Assembly (NCBI GenBank): GCA_023458595.1
Contig: JAEWYT010000016.1
Coordinates: forward strand, 1-64,000
DNA: 64,000 bases
Origin: Pseudomonadota bacterium
GTDB taxonomy: Bacteria > Pseudomonadota > Alphaproteobacteria > Rhizobiales > Tepidamorphaceae
Direction of reading: 5' to 3'
Both the position numbers and the translations under genes were made by a program. Below the pieces are notes generated by a model. The model had not been told where the DNA came from and made no database searches. It saw only the letters and a program-made list of their open reading frames with translations. Below, piece by piece: positions 51,045 to 59,199 of the stretch; position 1 is the stretch's first letter, and each line of letters opens with the position of its first letter.

Positions 51045-51827
51045 TCAGATGACGGATCGGCGCGAGGAGATGCCCCCGTCGACCGTGATGATCGAGCCGG
51101 TCGTGTAGCCGGAGCGCGGCGAGGCGAGGAAGGCGACGAGGTCGGTGATCTCGGCGAGATGCGCCGGCCGGCCGAGCGGATAGGTCGCCTCGAGCTCGGC
51201 GTAGCGGCTCTCGTCGCCGTAGAGCGTCTTCGCCCGCTTCTTCAGCATGGTGTAGATGCGGTCGGTCCCGACAGGGCCCGGATTGATGCCGACGACGCGG
51301 ATGTTGTCGGCGAGGCTGTTGCCGCCGAGCGCCCGGCTGAAGGCCATCAGCGAGGCGTTGCCCGTCGCGCCGGCGATGTAGTTCGCATCGAACACCTCGC
51401 CGGCATTGCCGATGATGTTGATGATGACGCCGCCGCCGCGCGCCTTGAGCTTTGGATAGACCTGCCGGCACAGGTTGATGTAGCCGAAAACCTTGAGTTC
51501 CCAGCCGGCCCGCCACTTCGCCTCGTCGACGTCGAACAGGTCGCCGCTCGGGGTGACGCCGGCATTGTTGACGAGGATATCGAAGTCGCCGGCCTCTCGA
51601 GCGAGCCTTTCGCAGGCGCCGGGCTCGGTAATGTCGAGCGGCACGATCTGCACCGACACGCCAGCGGACTGCTCGATCTCCGCTTTTATGGCCTTCAGCC
51701 TTTCGGCCGTGCGGGCGGCGAGCACGAGGTCGACGCCTTCGCCGGCCAGCGTCCGGGCGACGCCTTCGCCGATTCCCTGCGAGGCTCCGGTCACCAGCGC
51801 GCGTTTTCCCTGAAGGCGCAGATCCAT
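51045..51827 (-). CDS. SDR family oxidoreductase
   Basis: A 260-residue short-chain dehydrogenase. The cofactor site VTGASQGIGEGVA is near residue 12, NNAG near 88 and C-terminal ITVDGGI near 250. The catalytic region differs from the usual YxxxK: the helix after the NIIGNAGEVFDANYIAG stretch carries Tyr, then ATGNAS where Lys is expected, so activity is not certain. The ATG at 51827 has AAGGGAAACAGGG upstream. First gene of a pair with the alpha/beta hydrolase. Confidence 0.88.
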   Translation of the reverse strand: MDLRLQGKRALVTGASQGIGEGVARTLAGEGVDLVLAARTAERLKAIKAEIEQSAGVSVQIVPLDITEPGACERLAREAGDFDILVNNAGVTPSGDLFDVDEAKWRAGWELKVFGYINLCRQVYPKLKARGGGVIINIIGNAGEVFDANYIAGATGNASLMAFSRALGGNSLADNIRVVGINPGPVGTDRIYTMLKKRAKTLYGDESRYAELEATYPLGRPAHLAEITDLVAFLASPRSGYTTGSIITVDGGISSRRSVI

Positions 51828-51984
51828 CCCTGTTTCCCTTGTGGCGGCTTTTTCCGGCTCGCATGACGCCAGCCGGGGACCTCGCCCGTCAAGTCGCCGC
51901 CTTGCATGGATGGGATGCGATTGACCGCGGCGCCCGAACGTGGTCAGCACGTCGGACGCCACCGAAACGGCACGGGAGGCCGCG

Positions 51985-52416
51985 ATGCCGCTCAACACCG
52001 CCCTGATCCTTCTGGCGGTCCTCGCCCAGATGACCCTGACCTTCGTCGTCTATTTCGTGATGGTCCGCGGCCGCGTCGCCGCGGTGAGGGCCAAGCAGGT
52101 GCGCACCTCGCAATACGTCCTGGTTGAAGGCGAGCCGCCCCATCTCGCCCGCGTCACCAACAGCGTGCGCAACCAGTTCGAGCTGCCGGTCCTCTTCTAC
52201 GCGCTGGTGCTGATGCTCGTCGCCGTCAACCGGGTGACGATGCTCGACGTGATCCTCGCCTGGGTCTTCGTCGTTCTGCGCGTCGCCCACTATTTCGCCC
52301 ACACCAGGGGCGAGAACGTCGTGGTCCGTATGCGTGTCTTCGGTTTCGGCCTGTTCGTCGTCATCGCGCTCGCGATCCACGCGCTGGTGATCGTGCTCGG
52401 AGAGATGGTCCTATGA
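51985..52416 (+). CDS. MAPEG family membrane protein
   Basis: A 143-residue protein with four hydrophobic segments typical of membrane-associated proteins in eicosanoid and glutathione metabolism. NSVRNQFELPVLFYALVLM near residue 59 carries the family Asn/Glu pattern. Bacterial members may be glutathione transferases or peroxidases. CGGGAGG precedes the ATG at 51985. Its stop overlaps the RsmB-like gene as ATGA, an arrangement often found near guaA in this bacterial group (general knowledge). Confidence 0.88.
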   Translation: MPLNTALILLAVLAQMTLTFVVYFVMVRGRVAAVRAKQVRTSQYVLVEGEPPHLARVTNSVRNQFELPVLFYALVLMLVAVNRVTMLDVILAWVFVVLRVAHYFAHTRGENVVVRMRVFGFGLFVVIALAIHALVIVLGEMVL

Positions 52417-53720
52417 AGCATGGCGGCATAGTCGCGGCCGCGATCGAGGTCCTGAGCGATATCGAGACCCGCCGCCGCCCCGCCTCCGAGGCGCTCAGGG
52501 ACTGGGGCGTCTCGCACCGCTTCGCCGGCTCCGGCGACCGCGCAGCGATCGGCAACCTCGTCTTCGACGCGCTGCGCAACCGCGCCTCGATCGCCTGGAG
52601 GATGGGAGCGGAATCCCCGCGCGCGCTGGCCTTCGGCGCCTATACGTTCGGCTGGGGCGTCGGTCTCGACCGCATGGAGGTCGCCTTCGCCTCCGACCGC
52701 CACTCGCCCGAACCGCTGACGGACGGCGAGAAGATCGCGATCCGGACCCGCACCCTGCAGGACGCGCCCGACTGGGTGAAGGGCGACTATCCCGAGTGGC
52801 TCGATCCCGCCTTCGAGGCCGCGTTCGGCGCCGGCGCGGCGGAGGAGGGGGCGGCGCTCGCTACCCGCGCGCCGGTCGATCTGCGCGTCAACACGTTGAA
52901 ATCCGCCCGCGACAAGGTCCTGAAGGCGCTCGCCCGCTTCGAGCCGGAGGAAACGCCGTTGTCCCCGGTCGGTGTCCGTCTGGCCCCCGGCGCCGGGCCC
53001 GCCCGTCAGCCGCATGTCGAGGCCGAGGCCGGCTATCGCAAGGGCTGGTTCGAGCTTCAGGACGAGGGCTCGCAACTCGCGGCCTTCCTGACCGGCGCCG
53101 CGCCGGGCAACCAGGTCGCCGACGTCTGCGCCGGCGCCGGCGGCAAGACGCTCGCTCTCGCCGCGCTCCTTCAGAACAAGGGCCAGATCTACGCCTGGGA
53201 CGCCGACCGCCACCGCCTCGCCGATATCCACGAGCGCCTGCAGCGCGCCGGGGTCCGCAACGCCCAGGTGCGCGAGGCCGGCGACGCGATGGTCCTGAAC
53301 GACCTCGAAGGCAGGATGGACATCGTCATGGTCGACGCGCCCTGCACCGGCACCGGCACCTGGCGCCGCCGCCCGGATGCGAAATGGCGGCTGGGCGAGA
53401 AGGCGCTGGAGGATCGCAAGGCGGATCAGGACGCCGTTCTGGCGCTCGCCGCTCCGCTGGTGAAGCCGGGCGGCAGGCTCGTCTACGTCACCTGCTCGGT
53501 GCTGCCGGAGGAGAACGATGGGCGCATTGCCGCGTTTGTTGCGAAAGCCACGGGTTTCACGCCGCTGAAGCCGGCCGAATTCGTTGCTGCTTCGGGGCTG
53601 ACCGACGAGACGAAGGCGCATCTGTCCGATCCCGTGCTCGCAACGAAGCACGGCCTGCAACTCACCCCGCGCCGCACGGGCACGGACGGATTCTACGTTT
53701 CGGTACTCGCGCGCGGCTGA
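52413..53720 (+). CDS. RsmB/NOL1/NOP2-family RNA cytosine-5 methyltransferase
   Basis: A 435-residue SAM-dependent enzyme that methylates cytosine in rRNA (or tRNA). SAM motif VADVCAGAGGKTLALAALL lies near residue 231, motif IV DAPCTGTGTWRRRPDAKW (with Cys) near 308 and motif VI YVTCSVLPEEND with the catalytic Cys near 358. The N-terminal NusB-like part is short. It starts with an ATG overlapping the MAPEG stop. The exact RNA target is not determined by the sequence. Confidence 0.92.
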   Translation: MKHGGIVAAAIEVLSDIETRRRPASEALRDWGVSHRFAGSGDRAAIGNLVFDALRNRASIAWRMGAESPRALAFGAYTFGWGVGLDRMEVAFASDRHSPEPLTDGEKIAIRTRTLQDAPDWVKGDYPEWLDPAFEAAFGAGAAEEGAALATRAPVDLRVNTLKSARDKVLKALARFEPEETPLSPVGVRLAPGAGPARQPHVEAEAGYRKGWFELQDEGSQLAAFLTGAAPGNQVADVCAGAGGKTLALAALLQNKGQIYAWDADRHRLADIHERLQRAGVRNAQVREAGDAMVLNDLEGRMDIVMVDAPCTGTGTWRRRPDAKWRLGEKALEDRKADQDAVLALAAPLVKPGGRLVYVTCSVLPEENDGRIAAFVAKATGFTPLKPAEFVAASGLTDETKAHLSDPVLATKHGLQLTPRRTGTDGFYVSVLARG

Positions 53721-53777
53721 ATCTGTTTCTCAGCGGCGCGATACAAGCATCTGATCCGACTGGACGATCTGGGCTCC

Positions 53778-53933
53778 TCAGCACTGCGAGGGCGGATGCG
53801 GACGCTCGCAGGCGGGTGCCGACGCCGATTGCGCGGACGCCCCGCCCGGCGCCACCGCCGCGAGCCCCGCTGCGAGCATCAGGGCCACGGCCGCGACGGC
53901 CGATATACGCAATCCTTCTTTCGTGACACGCAC
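53778..53933 (-). CDS. Small exported peptide-like protein
   Basis: A 51-residue protein starting at a GTG (53933) preceded by a very strong ribosome site (GGAGGA, 7 bases upstream). The N-terminus RVTKEGLRISAVAAVALMLA and the following Ala/Gly-rich part end in a plausible signal peptidase site (GGASAQS), leaving a mature peptide of about 17 residues with two Cys and a Pro-rich tail (CERPHPPSQC). It may be a processed peptide or a small lipoprotein-like product. It lies antisense between the RsmB-like gene and guaA. Function unknown. Confidence 0.5.
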   Translation of the reverse strand: MRVTKEGLRISAVAAVALMLAAGLAAVAPGGASAQSASAPACERPHPPSQC

Positions 53934-54107
53934 GTGAGCCTCCTCCGTTGGAACCGTAGCCAGATAACAAATATGGGGCGTGGCGGCGAGAGGGAAACCG
54001 GCCCGCCGTGGCCGCATCGGACCCGGGGCAGCCTACCCCCTGAATTGCTAACAAATGACCTGCGCGACCGGCTGGACACGACTCGTGCTTGCCTCTAAAT
54101 GCTCGCT

Positions 54108-55667
54108 ATGACGGAACCCTCCCACGACCGCATCCTGATCGTCGATTTCGGCAGCCAGGTCACCCAGCTCATCGCGAGACGGGTGCGCGAGGCCGGCGTC
54201 TATTGCGAAATCCATCCTTTCCAGAAGGCCGCCGAGGCCTTCGAGCGGCTTCGGCCCAAGGGCGTCGTCCTGTCCGGTGGCCCGGCCTCCGTGCTCGACG
54301 AGAACGCCCCGTCCGCGCCGCCCATGGTCTTCGAGGCGGGTCTGCCGATCCTCGGCATCTGCTACGGTCAGCAGACGACGGCGAAGCAACTCGGCGGTGC
54401 TGTGGAAGGCGGACACGCCGCCGAATTCGGCCGCGCCTTCGTGGAGATCCACGAGCCGTCGGCGCTCTACGAGGGCATCTGGTCGGTCGGCGAGCGCCAC
54501 CAGGTCTGGATGAGCCACGGCGACCGCGTCACCCGCCTGCCGGAAGGCTTCGCGGTGCGCGCCACCTCGCCGAACGCCCCCTTCGCGATCGCGACCGACG
54601 AGAAGCGCCACATCTACACGACCATGTTCCATCCGGAGGTCCACCACACCCCGGACGGTGCGAAGCTCCTGAAGCATTTCGTCGTCGACATCTGCGGCTG
54701 CAGGCCCGACTGGACCATGGCCGCCTTCCGTGACGAGGCGGTAGCCTGCATCCGGGAGCAGGTCGGCGACGGCAAGGTGATCTGCGGCCTCTCCGGCGGC
54801 GTCGATTCAGCGGTCGCCGCCGTGCTGATCCACGAGGCGATCGGCGACCAGCTCACCTGCATCCTGGTCGACCACGGCCTGATGCGCATGAACGAGGCGA
54901 AGGAGGTCGTCGACCTCTTTCGCGGCCACTACAACATCCCGCTCGTCGACGTCGACGCCTCCGAGACCTTCATCTCGGCGCTCGAAGGCGTCACCGACCC
55001 GGAGAAGAAGCGCAAGATCATCGGCGCGCTGTTCATCGACGTGTTCGAGGCAGAGGCCAGGAAGATCGGGGGCGCCGAGTTCCTCGCCCAGGGCACGCTC
55101 TATCCCGACGTGATCGAGTCCGTCTCCTTCACCGGCGGACCCTCGGTGACGATCAAGTCGCACCACAACGTGGGCGGCCTGCCGGAGCGGATGAATCTCA
55201 AACTGGTCGAGCCGCTGCGCGAGCTCTTCAAGGACGAGGTGAGGGCGCTTGGTCGCGAGCTCGGCCTGCCGGAAGCCTTCGTCGGCCGCCATCCGTTCCC
55301 CGGCCCCGGCCTCGCGATCCGCTGCCCTGGCGGGATCAGCCGGGAGAAGCTCGACATCCTGAGGAAAGCCGATGCGATCTATCTCGACGAGATACGCAAG
55401 GCCGGCCTCTACGACGCGATCTGGCAGGCCTTCGCCGTTCTGCTGCCGGTCCAGACGGTGGGCGTCATGGGCGACGGGCGCACCTACGACTTCGTCTGCG
55501 CGCTCCGCGCCGTGACGTCCGTCGACGGAATGACGGCGGACTTCTTCCACTACGACATGGATTTCCTCGGCACGACCGCCACCCGCATCATCAACGAGGT
55601 CAAAGGCATAAACCGGGTTGTCTACGACGTTACGTCGAAGCCCCCGGGCACGATCGAGTGGGAGTGA
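54108..55667 (+). CDS. guaA: GMP synthase (glutamine-hydrolysing)
   Basis: Aminates XMP to GMP using glutamine and ATP. The N-terminal class I amidotransferase domain holds GICYGQQTTAKQL (catalytic Cys near residue 84) and FHPEVHHTP (His/Glu near 173). The ATP pyrophosphatase loop GLSGGVDSAVAAVL is near 226, and the C-terminal dimerisation domain ends in the conserved PPGTIEWE. 519 residues. The ATG at 54108 gives the usual short lead MTEPSHDRILIVDFG; another ATG at 54099 adds three residues. The neighbourhood with guaB upstream is conserved. Confidence 0.97.
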   Translation: MTEPSHDRILIVDFGSQVTQLIARRVREAGVYCEIHPFQKAAEAFERLRPKGVVLSGGPASVLDENAPSAPPMVFEAGLPILGICYGQQTTAKQLGGAVEGGHAAEFGRAFVEIHEPSALYEGIWSVGERHQVWMSHGDRVTRLPEGFAVRATSPNAPFAIATDEKRHIYTTMFHPEVHHTPDGAKLLKHFVVDICGCRPDWTMAAFRDEAVACIREQVGDGKVICGLSGGVDSAVAAVLIHEAIGDQLTCILVDHGLMRMNEAKEVVDLFRGHYNIPLVDVDASETFISALEGVTDPEKKRKIIGALFIDVFEAEARKIGGAEFLAQGTLYPDVIESVSFTGGPSVTIKSHHNVGGLPERMNLKLVEPLRELFKDEVRALGRELGLPEAFVGRHPFPGPGLAIRCPGGISREKLDILRKADAIYLDEIRKAGLYDAIWQAFAVLLPVQTVGVMGDGRTYDFVCALRAVTSVDGMTADFFHYDMDFLGTTATRIINEVKGINRVVYDVTSKPPGTIEWE

Positions 55668-56053
55668 GCAGAGTGCCGCAGAGCGAAGTGTGACGCATCC
55701 AGATGCCAATGGCGACGTCGTTTCAATGATAGCGACGGGCGCCCTCTAGCCCGCCCACCCGGTCCCATACTCGATCCGATCGAGAACCCCTTCGCCAAGT
55801 TCCAGGCTCTGCTCCAAAGGGCCGCCGGGCGCATCGTCGACCGCCTGTCGATGGCTACCGGACGCCTCGTCCAGGACTCACTCCGCAGAAGTGCACCGCG
55901 TTTGTTGCCGCCGCCGGTTTCAGCCGCGGGCGAACGGCCTGTCGGACCCAGTTTTCCGGTCTGCGGCGGCGCGATGCACGAAAATCGCCTTTGGATATTT
56001 TCGCCGGATCGGCGCCCCCTGCACCCTGTAGGCTAGAAGGAAAGCGGTCGGCG
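55668..56053. other. Intergenic region with a decayed transposase fragment
   Basis: About 390 bases between guaA and the DoxX-like gene. Its centre encodes the broken end of an IS630-type transposase (annotated separately). The rest shows no gene, hairpin or promoter that I can support. Confidence 0.6.
55752..55925 (+). pseudogene. Remnant of an IS630-family transposase C-terminus
   Basis: From 55770 the plus strand reads LDPIENPFAKFQALLQRAAG, then RIVDRLSMATGRLVQDS. This matches the typical end of IS630/Tc1-type transposases (LNPIE containing the last catalytic Glu, then FAKLKALLRKAAER and IGRL). After a frameshift near 55880 another frame continues PQKCTAFVAAAGF (from 55883), equivalent to PAECANYFAAAGY. 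A PP-x-S-like stretch just before 55770 in a third frame may be the PPYSPD part. No start, no 5' part and no inverted repeats remain, so it cannot move. Confidence 0.8.
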
Positions 56054-56485
56054 ATGCCGGCGCCAGAGCAGACGGGGTCTCATCCGACCATGGGGAACGA
56101 GGAAGTCGCTTATCTCGTCGCGCGCATCGCGACGTGCGGTATCTGGACGGGCGCGGGCCTGTTCAAACTGTTCCATTTCTCCGGCTTCACCGCCAAGATG
56201 AAGGGCTTCGGCTTCCCGTTGCCGGCCCTGTCCGCAGCCTTCGTGATCGCCGTCGAACTGATCGGCAGCACTCTCGTCATCTTCGATATCGAGGTCTGGG
56301 CGGTGGCGCTGGTGTGGATGGGCTTCACCGTCTGGGCGACCTGGATCGAACACCGCCATGTCTTCGACCCGCGCGGCGCCATCGTGTTCCCCGAGTATGT
56401 CCAGATCTGCAAGAACATTTCGATCATCGGCGGTCTGATCTTCATGATCCTGCTCGACGGGGGACGACCGGAGTGGCTGCCGTGA
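56054..56485 (+). CDS. DoxX-like small membrane protein
   Basis: A 143-residue protein with four hydrophobic segments. The LVARIATCGIWTGAGLFKLF segment near residue 23 and the second helix after KMKGFGFPLPALSAAFVI resemble the DoxX/DoxD family, whose members are tied to thiol or sulfide metabolism in several bacteria. An internal Met (56090) is a possible alternative start, but AAGGA lies 12 bases before 56054. It overlaps the OsmC gene by GTGA, so the two are one operon. Confidence 0.78.
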   Translation: MPAPEQTGSHPTMGNEEVAYLVARIATCGIWTGAGLFKLFHFSGFTAKMKGFGFPLPALSAAFVIAVELIGSTLVIFDIEVWAVALVWMGFTVWATWIEHRHVFDPRGAIVFPEYVQICKNISIIGGLIFMILLDGGRPEWLP

Positions 56486-56982
56486 GCGGACGGAGTTCAA
56501 AGGAGTTCGAAGTCGTCTTCGTGGCGCGGGGCGTGGCCAGCGGGAAGATGCGCACCGACGTGGAATTGGAATGGCTCCAACCCGGAGGGAAGAGCGAGGT
56601 GTATCACCTTGCCACCGACGAAGGTCCGCTTCTGGGCGGCGAGAACACGGCACCCCCGGCACTGGCCCATTTCGCCACGGCGCTGGTCGGCTGCCTGGTG
56701 ACCCACATCCGGGCGTTTTCGAGCACGATGAGGATTCCCATCCGGGACGTTTCTGTCCACTCGACCTTCCGCTGGCGCGGACGGCGCATCGGTGATGCGC
56801 CCTACGAAGCCGGGCTCGACGCGATCTCGATCGATATCGACGTCGACAGCGATGCCGCCGAGGGCGATCTGCTGCGCCTCATCGCGGCAGCGAAACAGGG
56901 ATGTTTCATCGAGCAGAGCCTGGCGCAAGGCATCACCGTCGCCCATCGACTGAAACGCGAAGGGGGCTGGACGTCGCTCTAG
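56482..56982 (+). CDS. OsmC family protein
   Basis: A 166-residue protein of the OsmC/Ohr thiol-peroxidase-like fold. ENTAPPALAHFATALVGCLV near residue 54 contains the conserved Cys, and a helix THIRAFSSTMRI follows. The second conserved Cys found in peroxidases is at KQGCFIEQSL near 138, so peroxidase activity is plausible. GTG at 56482 overlaps the upstream stop and has GGAG eight bases upstream. With the DoxX-like protein it suggests handling of organic or sulfur peroxides. Confidence 0.85.
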   Translation: MSGRSSKEFEVVFVARGVASGKMRTDVELEWLQPGGKSEVYHLATDEGPLLGGENTAPPALAHFATALVGCLVTHIRAFSSTMRIPIRDVSVHSTFRWRGRRIGDAPYEAGLDAISIDIDVDSDAAEGDLLRLIAAAKQGCFIEQSLAQGITVAHRLKREGGWTSL

Positions 56983-57331
56983 GTCGTGCAGTCGCAAAGG
57001 GGCCCCTCCGGTCATCGTGCTTTCTGATTCACGGTTTTCGACAGGAAGGCGCGGATGCGCCGGCCGGTTCGACCGGATTGCGGTGGCGATCACCAAGGTT
57101 CGAGACGGCGATATCCATCGACACGCGGCCCCCGAGAAGAGCCGACACGGATCGCCGTATCGGCCGCGCGCGGCGGATTGACCACCGCGAACCCGTGCCC
57201 TTTGCCGGCGCGCTTGTGCCGGACCTGATGCGGCCGCCCGGCGAGGCGGAGACCGTGCCCGTCAGCAATCAAAGCCGGACCCAGGGCCCGTGCGCCCACG
57301 ACCCGGCCCGGCGCGCGTGGCCACTTGGCGT
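56983..57331. other. Gap between the OsmC gene and the E2 gene
   Basis: About 350 bases between convergent genes. On the minus strand a frame at 57299-57090 contains LIADGHGLRLAGRPHQV, faintly like the middle of IS5-type transposases, but it lacks other family motifs and I do not call it. No hairpin with a T tract was recognised. Confidence 0.4.
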
Positions 57332-58630
57332 TCAGGCCAGCAGCGCCAACGGGTTTTCGACGTGCCGTTTGAGCGCGGCAAGAAGTCCCGCGCCGAGCGC
57401 GCCGTCCACCGTCCGGTGATCCACGGAAAGCGTCACGGTCATCGTCGTTGCGATGGCGATCTCGGAGTCGCGCACCGCGGGGCGTTTCTCGGCGGCGCCG
57501 ACCGCAAGGATGGTGCCGTGCGGGGGATTGATCACCGCATCGAACGAGGAAACGCCGAACATACCGAGGTTGGACAGAGAGGTCGTCCCGCCCTGGTATT
57601 CCTCGGGGGCGAGTTTCCTCTCTCGAGCCCGTGCGGCGAGTTCCTTCATCTCGCCCGAAATTGCCGAGACGCTTTTGCTTTCGGCACTATGGATCACGGG
57701 CGTTATCAGACCGCCTTCGATGGCGACGGCGACTGCGACATCGACGGCCCGGTGCCGCAGCATCCGGCCGTCATCGGCCCAGGTGACGTTGGCTTCCGGC
57801 ACGTCGCGCAGCGCGCAGGCAAGCGCCTTGATCATCAGGTCGTTGACCGAGATCCGCCAGGCCGGACCCGTGCCGTCCCGCAGCGGAGCGGCAGCGTTCA
57901 ATTGCTCACGCAGCGCCAGGAGCGCGTCGAGAGCAACATCAGCGCGAAGGTAGAAATGCGGTACGGTCTGCTTGGCTTCGGTCAGCCGGCGCGCGATGGT
58001 TCGGCGCATCGCGTCCAGTTCGACCACCTCGTAGCTGCCCGGCCGGTAGAGGCCGGTAGCCGTGGCGTCGGGTGCGGTCGCAGGGGCAGCAGCGGCGGCG
58101 GCGACCTTGGGCGGGGCAGGGGAGGCGGACGCGGCCTCGACGTCGCGGAGGACGATGCGCCCGTCCGGGCCGCTGCCCGTGATCGACAGAAGGTCGACGC
58201 CGCGCATCTTCGCCACCCGTCGCGCCAGCGGCGACGCCGCGACGCGCTTTGCGTCGGCCGGGAGGACCGTACGCAGAACGGTGCCGTCGCCCGCCCCATT
58301 GGTAACCGGTTGCGGGGCCGCAACTGCCTCCGCACCTGCTGCGGCATCGGCGATGACCGGTCCGGCCGCCGTTGCCGCCACGTCTTCGCCTTCGGCGGCC
58401 AGCAAGGCGATCGGCGTATGGACCGCAACACTGCCGGTACCGTCTGGCACGATAATCCGGGCGAGAATGCCCGATTCCGGCGACTCGAACTCGATCGTGG
58501 CCTTGTCGGTCTCGATTTCGGCGACGACATCGCCGGCCGCGACACGGTCACCGTCGCGGACCAGCCATCGGGCCAGCGTGCCCTCCTCCATCGTCGGGGA
58601 AAGCGCGGGCATGGTGAGCGTGATGGGCAT
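57332..58630 (-). CDS. Dihydrolipoyl acyltransferase (E2) of a 2-oxo acid / acetoin dehydrogenase complex
   Basis: The core enzyme that passes the acyl group from E1 to CoA. Domains in order: lipoyl domain with EIETDKATIEFESP (lipoylated Lys near residue 42), a Pro/Ala linker, a peripheral-subunit-binding domain (ASPLARRVAKMRGVDLLSI near 132), a second linker, and the catalytic domain ending in LSVDHRTVDGALG (active His and Asp near 400). 432 residues with a single lipoyl domain. The last gene of the minus-strand operon. No E3 (lipoamide dehydrogenase) lies in the window, so it must be shared from elsewhere. Pyruvate-type, branched-chain or acetoin specificity is not settled. Confidence 0.92.
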   Translation of the reverse strand: MPITLTMPALSPTMEEGTLARWLVRDGDRVAAGDVVAEIETDKATIEFESPESGILARIIVPDGTGSVAVHTPIALLAAEGEDVAATAAGPVIADAAAGAEAVAAPQPVTNGAGDGTVLRTVLPADAKRVAASPLARRVAKMRGVDLLSITGSGPDGRIVLRDVEAASASPAPPKVAAAAAAPATAPDATATGLYRPGSYEVVELDAMRRTIARRLTEAKQTVPHFYLRADVALDALLALREQLNAAAPLRDGTGPAWRISVNDLMIKALACALRDVPEANVTWADDGRMLRHRAVDVAVAVAIEGGLITPVIHSAESKSVSAISGEMKELAARARERKLAPEEYQGGTTSLSNLGMFGVSSFDAVINPPHGTILAVGAAEKRPAVRDSEIAIATTMTVTLSVDHRTVDGALGAGLLAALKRHVENPLALLA

Positions 58631-58641
58631 GGCGGCTTCGT

Positions 58642-59199
58642 CTAGTTCTCGGGGCGGACCGGGCTCCACAGCCGGCGGTCGGTTTCGGCTTCGTAGCCCT
58701 TGCCGTCAGGGAAGCTGACCAGTTCGAACTGCATCCCCCAGGGCGCCCGGAAATAGACCCAGGTCTGCCCGGCGCTCGGGCCCTGGTGACGCACCACGGG
58801 CTCGCTCAGGATCTCCACGTCGTGCTCGCGCAGCCATTGCAGCGCGGCATCGAAATCGTCGGCGTAGAAGGCCAGGTGGTGGCCGCCGATGTCGCTGTTG
58901 CGCGGCGGTTGCCGGTTCTGGTCGGGCGCTTCGTATTCGAACACCTCGAAGTTCGGCCCGTGACCGCAGCGGAAGAACCTGAGCTTCTTCATCACTGTGC
59001 GCGGGTGTACCGCAAGCTGGCGCGCCATCCAGTCGTCCTCGGCGCGGAAGGGCCCGAGATCGTAGAACTGTTCGCAGCCCAGCACGTCGACGAAGAACCG
59101 CGTGGCCTGCTCCAGGTCCGGCACGGTGAAGCCGATGTGTTCCACTCCGCGCAGGGGCGGCATGAGTTCGGCGGGTTTCCGGTTCGACGCGTCAGCCAC
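58642..59199 (-). CDS. VOC/glyoxalase family protein embedded between E1 and E2 genes
   Basis: A 185-residue protein of the vicinal oxygen chelate superfamily. A betaalphabetabetabeta module starts at GVEHIGFTVPDLEQATRFFV (residues 18-37) and a second at GGHHLAFYADDFDAALQWL (near 105). Putative metal ligands are the His of VEHIGF and GGHHLAF and Glu of FEVFEYE and FELVSF. It could be an epimerase, dioxygenase or lyase. The start is a GTG at 59199 with GGAG upstream, overlapping the E1 stop by 8 bases; the E2 gene follows by 11 bases. The position shows that it takes part in the same pathway. Confidence 0.85.
   Translation of the reverse strand: MADASNRKPAELMPPLRGVEHIGFTVPDLEQATRFFVDVLGCEQFYDLGPFRAEDDWMARQLAVHPRTVMKKLRFFRCGHGPNFEVFEYEAPDQNRQPPRNSDIGGHHLAFYADDFDAALQWLREHDVEILSEPVVRHQGPSAGQTWVYFRAPWGMQFELVSFPDGKGYEAETDRRLWSPVRPEN

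Noticed and set aside
57090..57299. Minus-strand frame with LIADGHGLRLAGRPHQV, possible IS5-type transposase scrap
   Set aside because: No catalytic DDE context and no other family motif; too short to call.
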